64,000 nucleotides of DNA from Rhodanobacter sp. Soil772 (lineage in GTDB: Bacteria > Pseudomonadota > Gammaproteobacteria > Xanthomonadales > Rhodanobacteraceae), in contig NZ_LMSK01000001.1 in the NCBI RefSeq assembly GCF_001428385.1, positions 373,355 through 437,354 of the forward strand, read 5' to 3'. The notes beneath the pieces were generated by a model, which made no database searches, was not told where the DNA came from, and worked only from the letters and a program-made list of their open reading frames with translations. Every line of letters begins with the position of its first letter. Position 1 is the first letter of the stretch. A program made the position numbers and the translations under genes. Below, piece by piece: positions 1 through 9,294 of this stretch.

Positions 1-924
1 GCGCGCCGCCTGCAGGTCTACGTCGAGGCACTGATCGTCGAACTTACCGCGGGCAAGGCCGGCGAGTTCGGCATCCAGTGGCAGGACCTCGGCGGCATCG
101 GGAAGTCCGGCACGCAGGTTTTCGGCGGCACCAATTTCGGCGGCGCCGGCCAGAACATCATCGGCATTGCGCAGAACCCGGCCAGCGTCGGTCCCGGGCT
201 GAATATCGGCACGCTGCGCGGAACGGTGACCGTCGGTGGCGTGCAGATCCTGAACCTTGGTCTGCTCGCGCGCGCGCTGCAGACGGACAACAACGCGAAT
301 ATCCTGTCCACGCCGACCCTGCTTACCCTGGACAACGAGGAGGCGAAGATCGTGGTCGGCCAGAACGTCCCGTTCATCACCGGCCAGTACGCGGTTTCGG
401 GCGCAGCGACCACGCCGTCGCCGTTCCAGACCATCGAGCGGAAGGATGTGGGGCTGACGCTGAAGATCCGCCCGCAGATATCGGAAGGCGGCGTCGTGCG
501 TCTGCAGATCTACCAGGAAGTGTCGAGCGTGGTCGACACTGCCAATCCCGCCGGCGTCATCACCAACACGCGGTCGATCGAGTCGACCGTCCTCGTCGAC
601 GACGGGCAGATCATCGTGCTTGGCGGCCTGATCCAGGACTCGGTCAATGGCGGCGAATCCAGGGTGCCCGTGCTGGGCAGCATCCCGGTGCTGGGCGGCT
701 TGTTCCGCTACAACAACCATTCGCGCACCAAGACCAATCTGATGGTGTTCCTGCGCCCGACCATCCTGCGTGATTCGCAGGATGCCAATGCGTTGACCAA
801 CGAGCGCTACAGCTACATCCGCGGCGAACAACTGCGCGCCGAGCCGGTACGTGGCGCGGTGCACCGCAACGACCCGCTGCCGCTGCTGCCAACCCCGCCA
901 GCCGCTGCGGACAATCCGCAATGA
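1..924 (+). CDS. gspD: Type II secretion system secretin GspD, C-terminal part (cut by window start)
   Basis: The frame is open from base 1, and 307 codons precede the TGA at 922-924. The translation starts with RRLQVYVEALIVELTAG, the start of the secretin pore domain. It continues through TPTLLTLDNEEAKIVVGQNVPFITG and ends with the typical VPVLGSIPVLGGLF...TNLMVFLRPTI block. Secretins form the outer-membrane ring through which folded exoproteins leave the cell; the N0-N3 periplasmic domains must lie upstream of the window. gspE starts 7 bp after the stop, so the genes are probably one operon. A type IV pilus secretin is less likely, because GspE and GspF of the secretion type follow directly and the end of the protein is GspD-like. 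Confidence 0.93.
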   Translation, partial: ARRLQVYVEALIVELTAGKAGEFGIQWQDLGGIGKSGTQVFGGTNFGGAGQNIIGIAQNPASVGPGLNIGTLRGTVTVGGVQILNLGLLARALQTDNNANILSTPTLLTLDNEEAKIVVGQNVPFITGQYAVSGAATTPSPFQTIERKDVGLTLKIRPQISEGGVVRLQIYQEVSSVVDTANPAGVITNTRSIESTVLVDDGQIIVLGGLIQDSVNGGESRVPVLGSIPVLGGLFRYNNHSRTKTNLMVFLRPTILRDSQDANALTNERYSYIRGEQLRAEPVRGAVHRNDPLPLLPTPPAAADNPQ

Positions 925-931
925 GTACGAC

Positions 932-2407
932 ATGCTGACGAAACCACCCGTGTCGTACGCCTTCGTCAAGGCCAACGGCGTGGCCGTTACCGGGCTTGGC
1001 GACGGCGTCGCCGAAGCTGTCGTTCGGTACGGCGCGTCGGCCGGAGCATTGGCCGAGTTGCGGCGTGCGCTGGGCATGCCCGTTCGCGCGCAGCGCGTCA
1101 GTGCCGGCGAATTCGACGAGCGCATCTCCGCCTTGTACAACGGCGCAGGCGAAGGCGCTGCCGCCCTGGCGGACGACCTGGCGCAAGATCTGGATCTGTC
1201 CCGGTTGCTGCAGGACATTCCTCGGGTCGAGGATCTGCTGGACAGCCAGAACGACGCGCCGTTGATCCGCCTGATCAACGCGCTGCTGACCCAGGCGCTG
1301 CGCGAGGGCGCCTCGGATATCCATATCGAGCCGTTCGAGTCGCGCTCGGTGGTGCGCCTGCGCATCGACGGCACGCTGCGCGACCTGATCGAACCGGCAC
1401 GTGCGCTGCACACGGCCATCGTGTCGCGCATAAAAATCATGGCGCAGCTGGACATCGCCGAGAAACGCCTGCCGCAGGATGGCCGCATCGCGCTGCGTGC
1501 CGCCGGAAAGCCCATCGACGTGCGCGTATCGACGATCCCGACCGGGCACGGCGAACGCGTCGTGCTGCGTCTGCTGGACAAGCAGGCGGGGCGGCTGGAC
1601 CTGTCGCGGTTGGGCATGGATGGCGGCACGCTGTCGCGAATGGATGCGCTGATCCACGAACCGCACGGCATCATCCTGATGACGGGCCCGACCGGGTCGG
1701 GCAAGACCACGACCTTGTACGCCGCGCTGTCGCGCCTGGACCCGAAGGCGCTGAACATCATGACGGTCGAGGACCCGATCGAGTACGACCTCGACGGCAT
1801 CAACCAGACGCAAACCAACAGTCGCATCGACATGAGTTTCGCGCGCGCCTTGCGCACCATTCTGCGCCAGGATCCGGATGTGATCATGATTGGCGAGATA
1901 CGCGACCTGGAGAGCGCCGAGATTGCCATCCAGGCCAGCCTCACCGGCCACCTGGTCATCACCACGCTGCACACGAACGATGCGGTGAGCGCGGTCACCC
2001 GTCTGGTCGACATGGGCGTCGAACCCTTTTTGCTGGCCTCCAGCCTGATTGGCATCGGTGCCCAGCGTCTGGTGCGCAAACTCTGTCTGGAGTGCCGGCA
2101 GCCACTGGAACCCGATGCCGCGCAGCTGCGTTTCCTCGGCCTGGCGTCCCCGTCCGGCCAGTTCCACGCGCCGAGTGGCTGCCTCGCGTGCAACCGCTCC
2201 GGCTACAAAGGTCGGACGGGTATCTACGAGTTGCTCACCGTCGATGACGCGTTGCGCCGGCTCGTCCACGATCGGGCCGACGAGCAGACGCTGCGCGAAC
2301 ACGCCAGCGCGTGCGGCATGGGTTCGCTGCGTGACGACGGCATGCGGCTCGCCGCCGAAGGCACGGTAAGCGTGGAGGAAGTGCTGCGCGTCACGCGCGC
2401 ACGATGA
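932..2407 (+). CDS. gspE: Type II secretion ATPase GspE
   Basis: 491 aa. This cytoplasmic hexameric ATPase powers pseudopilus assembly. The Walker A motif GPTGSGKTTT is at about residues 252-261 and the Walker B/Asp box DPDVIMIGEIRD about 60 residues later. The GspE zinc site is present as CLEC (C385, C388) and CLAC (C417, C420). The N-terminal part (YAFVKANGVAV) carries the GspL-interacting domain. The ATG at 932 is chosen because upstream in-frame codons run into gspD and would add a non-homologous stretch. gspF begins 4 bp after the stop. Confidence 0.95.
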   Translation: MLTKPPVSYAFVKANGVAVTGLGDGVAEAVVRYGASAGALAELRRALGMPVRAQRVSAGEFDERISALYNGAGEGAAALADDLAQDLDLSRLLQDIPRVEDLLDSQNDAPLIRLINALLTQALREGASDIHIEPFESRSVVRLRIDGTLRDLIEPARALHTAIVSRIKIMAQLDIAEKRLPQDGRIALRAAGKPIDVRVSTIPTGHGERVVLRLLDKQAGRLDLSRLGMDGGTLSRMDALIHEPHGIILMTGPTGSGKTTTLYAALSRLDPKALNIMTVEDPIEYDLDGINQTQTNSRIDMSFARALRTILRQDPDVIMIGEIRDLESAEIAIQASLTGHLVITTLHTNDAVSAVTRLVDMGVEPFLLASSLIGIGAQRLVRKLCLECRQPLEPDAAQLRFLGLASPSGQFHAPSGCLACNRSGYKGRTGIYELLTVDDALRRLVHDRADEQTLREHASACGMGSLRDDGMRLAAEGTVSVEEVLRVTRAR

Positions 2408-2411
2408 CGCG

Positions 2412-3617
2412 ATGGAGGCGTTCCGCTACCAGGCTCTCGACAGCGTCGGACACTCCAGGTCCGGCGTGGTGCAGGCCGATTCCCCGCGTCATGCCCGCAC
2501 CCAACTGCGCAGCCAGGGCCTGTATCCCGAGCAGGTCGACCGCGTTCGCAACCGGGAGCGTGCCACGCCGATGTGGTCGCGCGGCATCCCCGCCGCCGAG
2601 CTGAGCCTGCTGACCCGCCAGCTGGCCACCTTGCTTGCGTCGGGGTTGACCATGGAACACGCGTTGACCGCCTTGATCGAGGAGGTCTCGGCGATGAAGA
2701 CGCGGGAAGTGCTTGGAGGCGTCAAGGCCGAGGTCACCGGCGGTCTTTCGCTGGCGGCGGCACTTGGCATCTACGGCCGGCATTTCCCCGACTACTACCG
2801 GGCGCTGGTACGCGGTGGCGAAGAGTCCGGCGCCTTGCCCAAGGTGTTGCAGCATCTGGCCGACTATCTGGACGCCCGCCAGGCGCTCCATCAGAAAACC
2901 AGCCTCGCGCTGCTGTACCCGGCGCTGGTCACGTTCGTGGCCATCTGCGTGGTGACCGGGTTGCTGGTCTATGTGGTGCCGCAGATCGTGCAGGTTTTCC
3001 AGCAATCGCGGCAGAGTCTGCCGCTGCTCACCCGTGGATTGATCGCCGTTTCCGACTTCCTGCGCGGGGCGGGGCCATGGCTTGCCGGCGTCGGCGTCTG
3101 TGCCGCGCTGGGCGCGCGCGTCGCGCTGCGGCGCGATCGCCATCGCCGCCGCTGGCATGCTTTCCTGCTGCGCCTGCCCGGGCTTGGACCGGCCATCCGC
3201 GGGCTGAACACCTCGCGCTTTGCCAGCACCCTGGCGATTCTCGTCGGTGGTGGCGTGCCACTGCTGGCGGCACTCGACTACAGTGCCCGCGCCATGTCCA
3301 ACATGGTGATGCACGATGGCATCAAGGCCGCTATCGAACGCGTGCGCGAAGGCGAAGGCCTGGCGCACGCGCTGAGTGCGACGCACATCTTCCCGCCACT
3401 CATGCTGCACCTGGTGGGCAGCGGGGAATCCAGCGGCAAGCTCGAACACATGCTCGAACGCGCGGCCCAGCTCGAAACGCAGACCCTCGAACGACGCCTG
3501 GCGGTTCTGCTGACCCTGCTTGAGCCGGTCATGATTCTGGTGATGGGCGGCGTGGTGCTGGTCATTGTCCTGGCCATCCTGCTGCCCATCATGGAGATCA
3601 ACCAGTTGGTGCGGTGA
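2412..3617 (+). CDS. gspF: Type II secretion inner-membrane protein GspF
   Basis: 401 aa, normal for the family. GspF is the polytopic platform protein that couples the GspE ATPase to pseudopilin assembly. It starts with MEAFRYQALDSVGHSRSG, as GspF proteins do. Two T2SSF domains follow, each starting with a Gln/Leu-rich stretch (LSLLTRQLATLLASGL and LNTSRFASTLAILVGGG). Hydrophobic segments lie near residues 165-190, 215-235 and 370-395. It is the last gspDEF gene seen; the next gene is on the other strand, so this is probably the operon end. Confidence 0.95.
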   Translation: MEAFRYQALDSVGHSRSGVVQADSPRHARTQLRSQGLYPEQVDRVRNRERATPMWSRGIPAAELSLLTRQLATLLASGLTMEHALTALIEEVSAMKTREVLGGVKAEVTGGLSLAAALGIYGRHFPDYYRALVRGGEESGALPKVLQHLADYLDARQALHQKTSLALLYPALVTFVAICVVTGLLVYVVPQIVQVFQQSRQSLPLLTRGLIAVSDFLRGAGPWLAGVGVCAALGARVALRRDRHRRRWHAFLLRLPGLGPAIRGLNTSRFASTLAILVGGGVPLLAALDYSARAMSNMVMHDGIKAAIERVREGEGLAHALSATHIFPPLMLHLVGSGESSGKLEHMLERAAQLETQTLERRLAVLLTLLEPVMILVMGGVVLVIVLAILLPIMEINQLVR

Positions 3618-3734
3618 GACGCCCGCAGGCGGCAACGCGGGGGCCGCGCCTTGAGCAGGCACTTGATGTTCGTCATCGCCTGTTTTCGCCGTGCCGGCGG
3701 CGCTTGTGCCTGCGGCGTGCGGCCGTCGGTCGGG

Positions 3735-4142
3735 CTATTCGAGTTCGCGCAGATGCGCGGCCCTATCGGCGTGGCCGTGCACGTACGCCAGTTGGCGGTG
3801 AAGCTTGGCCAGCGGGTCCATCACGGCGGTGTCGGCTCCGATCACGAACAGGCTCGGTTCGATCCAGCCGCTGCTGCCGACGCCAATGGCCGGGTAAACG
3901 CTGACGTCAGGCAGGTCTTGCAGCGCGGCCAGCAACGCCTGTTGAGCGGCGATGTTGTCTGCCGCCGCGCGACGGCGTGCCTGTGGATTCCAGGCGGTGA
4001 TGAAGGCCCAGGGCCGGGCTCCGACTGCAGCCATGAGTTCGGCGGGCAGCGGCAGGTCGATGCGGATCGTGGCCCAGGTCAGCGTGTCCAGGTTGACGTG
4101 GTAAGCCGTGGCCCGGAAGGCTTCACGCAGCAATTCATCCAT
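3735..4142 (-). CDS. DUF3293 domain-containing protein
   Basis: 135 aa. The sequence has the DUF3293 hallmarks: an AYHVNLDTLTW start region, FITAWNPQ..R, N..A..AL...L, YPAIGVGSSGWIEPSLFVIG, and a C-terminal region ending LAYVHG. The biochemical function of the family is unknown. The ATG at 4142 lies 8 bp inside the 3' end of the kynurenine monooxygenase gene, so the two are translationally coupled. A longer frame to 4208 exists but its added residues look like antisense of the upstream gene. No signal peptide, so probably cytoplasmic. Confidence 0.8.
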   Translation of the reverse strand: MDELLREAFRATAYHVNLDTLTWATIRIDLPLPAELMAAVGARPWAFITAWNPQARRRAAADNIAAQQALLAALQDLPDVSVYPAIGVGSSGWIEPSLFVIGADTAVMDPLAKLHRQLAYVHGHADRAAHLRELE

Positions 4143-5589
4143 GGCGAAGCTCCGGCAGGGGCGGCAGGCTGGACTGGAACAGTTGCACCGCGGCATCAGG
4201 GTCGACATCGGCCACCTGGTTTACCCCGCCCAGCAGCCGTTCCAGCAAGGCGTCCTGCGCGCGCCCGCGTTCCAGTGCGTAGGCGTAGGGCACATGGGTG
4301 AAGGTCACCAGGCGATAACGCGCCATGTAGTGGCTGGGCAAGCGCTGCGCCAGCAGTGCACCCAGTTCGCGCTTGGCCAGGTAGTGCGGGTCGACCACCG
4401 AGTCGCGCATCTCGACGTAGTTTTCCAGCGCCATCGCGGCGATCGCGTCGGCGTTCGGCTGGCGCACGCGCTGGAATTCGGCGAACACGTCGGCGCTGTC
4501 GTCCGGCGCCTCGGCCAGCAGGTTCGCCAGCACCACGGTGTCCTCGAAGCCGCAATTCATGCCCTGGCCGTGGAACGGCACGATCGCGTGCGCGGCGTCG
4601 CCCAGCAGCAGCGCGCGGCCGCCCAGATGCCAGCGGTCGAGGTACAGCGTGGACAGCGTGCCGACCGGATGGCTGTCGAAATCCTCGTCGAAGCGCGGGA
4701 TCAGCGGCGGCAGGCCCGGGAACTGTTCGCGGAAGAATGCAGCCGCGGCCGTGGCATCGGGCAGGGTGGCGAAACTCGGCGCGGCGCCCTGCGCCGGCAG
4801 GAACAGCGTGACGGTGAAGCTGCCTTCGGTATTCGGCAGTGCGATGCACATGTAGCCGCCGCGCGGCCAGATGTGCAGCGCGTGCGGCTCCAGCGCGAAC
4901 TGGTCGCGGCCGCCGCTGAGCTGCAGCACCGCGGCCGGCAACTGGCTGGCCGGCGGAATTTCCAGTTCCTTGTAGCCGTGGCCGAGCGACTCGATCCGCT
5001 CGCCCAACGGCGCATGCTCGTTCATTGCCGCGCGCACCGCGGAGCCGGCGCCGTCCGCGCCGACCAGCAGGCCGACATCCAGTTCGCGCTCCACGCCAGC
5101 CTCGTCGGCGAGCCGGATGCGCTGCCGCCCGAAGTCGGCGCCGACCAGCGACTGGCCGAAATGAAAGCGCACGCCGACCGCCTCGGCCGCATCCAGCAGC
5201 AGCATGTTCAGCGCGCCGCGCGAGACCGACCAGATCACCTCGCTGTCGTCCACGCCGTAGCGCTGCAGGCCGCTGTTGCCGTCGCGGTCGTGCACCATGC
5301 GTCCGCGCATCATCACCGCGCGCTGCAGCACGTCGTCGGCCAGGCCGGCCGTGCGCAGCGCCTGCAGCCCGCGTTCGGCCAGCGCCAGGTTGATCGAGCG
5401 GCCACCGCTGTCCATGGATGGACGAGTGCCGCGGGCGCAGGATGCGCTGGAGCGGCCCAGAAAGCCGGCCAGCCGCGGATCAGGCCGTTTCTCGAAAACC
5501 TCGACCGCGAAGCCGCGTCGCGCCAGCTGTTGCGCCAGCAACGCGCCGACCAGACCGCCGCCAATGAGGGTGATGGGTTGCTGCGCCAT
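4135..5589 (-). CDS. kmo: Kynurenine 3-monooxygenase with an unusual in-frame insertion
   Basis: 484 aa from the ATG at 5589. This FAD-dependent hydroxylase converts L-kynurenine to 3-hydroxykynurenine in tryptophan catabolism or quinolinate synthesis. Visible features are the FAD-binding ITLIGGGLVGALLA near residues 6-19, GGRSINLALAERG, VMMRGRMVHD, the DG motif VGADGAGSAVRAAM, and LLLGDAAHAIVPFHGQGMNCGFED. Family members read about DPR.AGF.GGRSINLAL; here about 18 extra residues (LGRSSASCARGTRPSMDS, near 44-61) sit between AGF and GGRSIN. The DNA of this insert (about 5407-5460) resembles dispersed GC-rich repeats rather than coding sequence. An alternative start at 5628 would add 13 residues. 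No other kynurenine pathway gene is in the window. Confidence 0.9.
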   Translation of the reverse strand: MAQQPITLIGGGLVGALLAQQLARRGFAVEVFEKRPDPRLAGFLGRSSASCARGTRPSMDSGGRSINLALAERGLQALRTAGLADDVLQRAVMMRGRMVHDRDGNSGLQRYGVDDSEVIWSVSRGALNMLLLDAAEAVGVRFHFGQSLVGADFGRQRIRLADEAGVERELDVGLLVGADGAGSAVRAAMNEHAPLGERIESLGHGYKELEIPPASQLPAAVLQLSGGRDQFALEPHALHIWPRGGYMCIALPNTEGSFTVTLFLPAQGAAPSFATLPDATAAAAFFREQFPGLPPLIPRFDEDFDSHPVGTLSTLYLDRWHLGGRALLLGDAAHAIVPFHGQGMNCGFEDTVVLANLLAEAPDDSADVFAEFQRVRQPNADAIAAMALENYVEMRDSVVDPHYLAKRELGALLAQRLPSHYMARYRLVTFTHVPYAYALERGRAQDALLERLLGGVNQVADVDPDAAVQLFQSSLPPLPELRHG

Positions 5590-5750
5590 GCTGCGGTCCG
5601 TGAGGGGAATCTGCTCACTGTTCCGCAAGCGAAGCGGGACTGCAATCCCGGGCGATCCATTTCGTGCCGCAAGAGCGCTGCCGGGTGGGTGGTTGGTGTC
5701 CGATGCCGGCGAATCCGGTGTGGATGCCGCGGTTTTCTCGGCAGCAACGA

Positions 5751-5780
5751 GAAGGGCCGACCCTGGCGGGCCGGCCCTTC
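5751..5780 (-). terminator. Hairpin, likely terminator of the M4 protease gene
   Basis: The arms GAAGGGCCG (5751-5759) and CGGCCCTTC (5772-5780) pair perfectly around a GC-rich loop. The hairpin lies 23 bp beyond the stop codon of the M4 protease and before kmo. A T-rich tail is present on the plus side (TTTTCC) but weak on the minus side, so efficiency in the needed direction is uncertain. Confidence 0.55.
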
Positions 5781-5803
5781 TTTTCCACGTACTTCCTTGT
5801 TGC

Positions 5804-7354
<1,551 letters not shown>

Positions 7355-7477
7355 CAGTGTTTCCCCTCCCTAGTGTGACTGGAAAGACGTCCCAGGCCGG
7401 TTTCCCCGGTGGTGGTACGTCTTGCGGCCCGGTCGCGGGAAGTCCCCCCCAGGACAGATCGGCGACCGGATCGCAGG

Positions 7478-7506
7478 AAACTACGCCTCGCCCCAGTCCT
7501 GGTCAA
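7478..7506 (-). promoter_or_regulatory. Putative sigma-70 promoter of the M4 protease gene
   Basis: On the minus strand TTGACC (7506-7501) and TAGTTT (7483-7478) are separated by exactly 17 bp. The -35 box matches 5 of 6 consensus positions, the -10 box only 3 of 6. Transcription from here would give a leader of about 115 nt ending in the GGGAGGGG ribosome site of the protease gene. Confidence 0.4.
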
Positions 7507-7567
7507 TGACCATATTTCGTATATCGGCGCTACCCGGAAGTGCTCCGGGGGCCAAGCCGTGCCCGGC

Positions 7568-8329
7568 TCAGAAGCTCATGAAGTAGCCGCCATTCACCGG
7601 CAGGTTGGCGCCCGTGATGTAGCCGCCATCGTCGGCGCTGAGGAAGACCACCGCGCGGGCGATGTCGGCGGGCGAACCGAGCCGGCCGATCGGAATGTCG
7701 GCGACGATCTGGGCGCGGATGTCGGCGGAGACGGCGGCGACCATCGGGGTGTCGCAGTAACCGGGCGACACGGTGTTGACGGTGACGCCCTTGCGCGCGG
7801 TCTCGCGCGCCAACGCCATGCCGAAGGCGTGCACGCCGGCCTTGGCGGCGGAATAGTTGGTCTGCCCGAACTGGCCGGTCTGGCCGTTGACCGAGCTGAT
7901 GTTGACGATGCGGCCGAAGCCGCGCGCGGTCATGCCTTCGACCACGTTGCGGCACATGTTGAACACGCCATCCAGGTTCACCCGCATCAGCTCGTGCCAT
8001 TGCTGCGGCGTCATCTTGCGCAGGCTGGCGTCGCGGGTGATGCCGGCGGCGTTGACCAGGACGTCGACGCTGCCGTGCTGCTGCTCGATGCGCGCGACCA
8101 GCTGCTGGCAGCTGTCGAAGTCGCTGACATCGACCGGCTCGAACGCGATGGTATCGCCGAAATCGGCGGTTTCGGCGTGGAATGCGGCCACGCGCTCCTC
8201 CCGCGAAGCGAGGTCCAGGGCGATCACCCGGCGGCCGGCCCGGGCCAGCTGGCGGCAGATTTCCGTGCCGAGGCCGCCGATGCCGCCGGTGACCAGGGCG
8301 ACGCGCTTGGGTAGGGCGGAATGGCTCAT
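7568..8329 (-). CDS. phaB: Acetoacetyl-CoA reductase PhaB (short-chain dehydrogenase)
   Basis: 253 aa. PhaB reduces acetoacetyl-CoA to (R)-3-hydroxybutyryl-CoA with NADPH, the monomer-forming step of polyhydroxybutyrate synthesis. The Rossmann motif TGGIGGLG, the NAAG motif (LVNAAGITRD), catalytic Ser in NISSVNGQTGQFGQTNY and the YSAAK motif are all visible. VNGQ.GQFGQTNYSAAKAG is typical of PhaB rather than FabG. The gene lies 114 bp downstream of phaR on the same strand. The start at 8329 (MSHSALPKRVALVTGG) is preferred over 8362. phaA and phaC are not in the window. Confidence 0.92.
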   Translation of the reverse strand: MSHSALPKRVALVTGGIGGLGTEICRQLARAGRRVIALDLASREERVAAFHAETADFGDTIAFEPVDVSDFDSCQQLVARIEQQHGSVDVLVNAAGITRDASLRKMTPQQWHELMRVNLDGVFNMCRNVVEGMTARGFGRIVNISSVNGQTGQFGQTNYSAAKAGVHAFGMALARETARKGVTVNTVSPGYCDTPMVAAVSADIRAQIVADIPIGRLGSPADIARAVVFLSADDGGYITGANLPVNGGYFMSF

Positions 8330-8443
8330 GGCTGTGTATCCAATGGCTTGATCATGCCGCAAGGCAGCACGTGCTGTGCTGCAGCGATCGGATCGGGAAA
8401 CAGACGGACGGTGCGTCGATGCGCGCCGTCGGCCGGGCTGGAA

Positions 8444-8941
8444 TCAGCCGGATTTCTTGCCGCCGCGACTGCCGGCGCCCGGGGTCGGGATCACCTGGGC
8501 GGCGGTGTCGATCAGCCCGCGCTGCATGGCCTGGAACGCGGCCATGTTGCGTTCGGTCAGGTCGTTCAGTGTGTTCCAGGGGGTTTGCCCCATCAGGCTG
8601 TTGAGCTGGCTGCGGAACTGCGTCTGCTGGTCCAGGAACACCTGCAGGCTGCGCTCCAGGTAGGGTCCCATGAAGCCCTGCAGCGAATCGCCGTAGAAGC
8701 GGATGATCTGGCTGAGCAACTGCGGCGACAGCATCGGCTGCCCCTTGTCTTCGTGCTCGGAGATGATCTGCAGCAGGACCGAACGGGTCAGATCCTCGCC
8801 GCTCTTGGCGTCGCGGACTTCGAAGTCCTCGTTATCCAGGACCAGCTGGCGAACCTCTTCCAGCGTGATGTAGCTGGAGATCTCCGTGTCGTAGAGACGC
8901 CGGTTCGGGTACTTCTTGATGGTGCGTTTTGTTTGTGCCAT
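8444..8941 (-). CDS. phaR: Polyhydroxyalkanoate synthesis repressor PhaR
   Basis: 165 aa. PhaR binds DNA and nascent PHB and represses phasin and its own gene until polymer forms. The N-terminal PHB/PHA accumulation regulator domain (RTIKKYPNRRLYDTEISSYITLEEVRQLV) is unmistakable. It is followed by the PHB_acc domain (LLSQIIRFYGDSLQGFMGPYLERSL). The ATG at 8941 gives the family N-terminus MAQTKRTIKKYPNRRLYD; the frame remains open upstream to 9220 but that part runs through a palindrome and a mobile element. A perfect palindrome at 8999-9017 upstream may be its operator. Confidence 0.93.
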   Translation of the reverse strand: MAQTKRTIKKYPNRRLYDTEISSYITLEEVRQLVLDNEDFEVRDAKSGEDLTRSVLLQIISEHEDKGQPMLSPQLLSQIIRFYGDSLQGFMGPYLERSLQVFLDQQTQFRSQLNSLMGQTPWNTLNDLTERNMAAFQAMQRGLIDTAAQVIPTPGAGSRGGKKSG

Positions 8942-8998
8942 GCGGCGAACGCTAGCAGAAGATATTGCGCCGCACCAGTCGTGGCCCGGGTGTTCATG

Positions 8999-9017
8999 CT
9001 GCAGCCGGCGGCTGCAG
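8999..9017. promoter_or_regulatory. Perfect 19-bp palindrome upstream of phaR, possible PhaR operator
   Basis: CTGCAGCCGGCGGCTGCAG has 9-bp perfect arms around one G and lies 58 bp upstream of the phaR start. Known PhaR proteins recognise TGC/GCA-rich sites, and PhaR usually represses itself, which fits position and composition. It could instead be a hairpin ending the emrB transcript, as it lies shortly beyond that gene on the same strand. Confidence 0.4.
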
Positions 9018-9022
9018 CAATT

Positions 9023-9294
9023 TAAGAGCCTGCTCATGATCTTCAAGTACCCCGCGTTGTCATCGAGTGGCCGCCAGGTGGTAGTGCGTGGCGCAGCGCC
9101 TGCCTGACTGGCAGGCCAAGCCGCGCGCTGCCGCATGGCGGCCACTCGATGGCAACCCGAAGGGCCGGGTCTGTTTGCCCGCATGCCGGCGTCATCACTC
9201 AGTCGTGGACGGATGTCCACTCCTTCGTTCTTCCTTGTCCTGCGCGCAAACAGCTCCCGGCGCGGGGTACTTGAAGATCATGAGCAGGCTCTTA
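9023..9294. mobile_element. MITE-like non-coding element with long terminal inverted repeats
   Basis: A 34-bp sequence at 9023-9056 (starting TAAGAGCCTGCTCATGATCT) is repeated as an exact reverse complement at 9261-9294. The interior has no plausible gene. It holds a second perfect inverted repeat, CATCGAGTGGCCGCCA (9061-9076) and its complement (9136-9151). If the outermost TA on each side is a target duplication, the element proper has 32-bp terminal repeats and duplicated TA, as IS630/Tc1-mariner elements do. The element ends inside the emrB stop codon. No transposase is present, so it would move only in trans. Confidence 0.75.

Noticed and set aside
644..2302. Long minus-strand open frame across gspE
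   Set aside because: It is antisense to a clear GspE gene. It is rich in Arg, Gln, Ala and His as expected for the reverse of GC-rich coding DNA, and matches no family.
8942..9220. Longer PhaR with an N-terminal extension
   Set aside because: The extension reads through a palindrome and the MITE; the family begins at the ATG at 8941.
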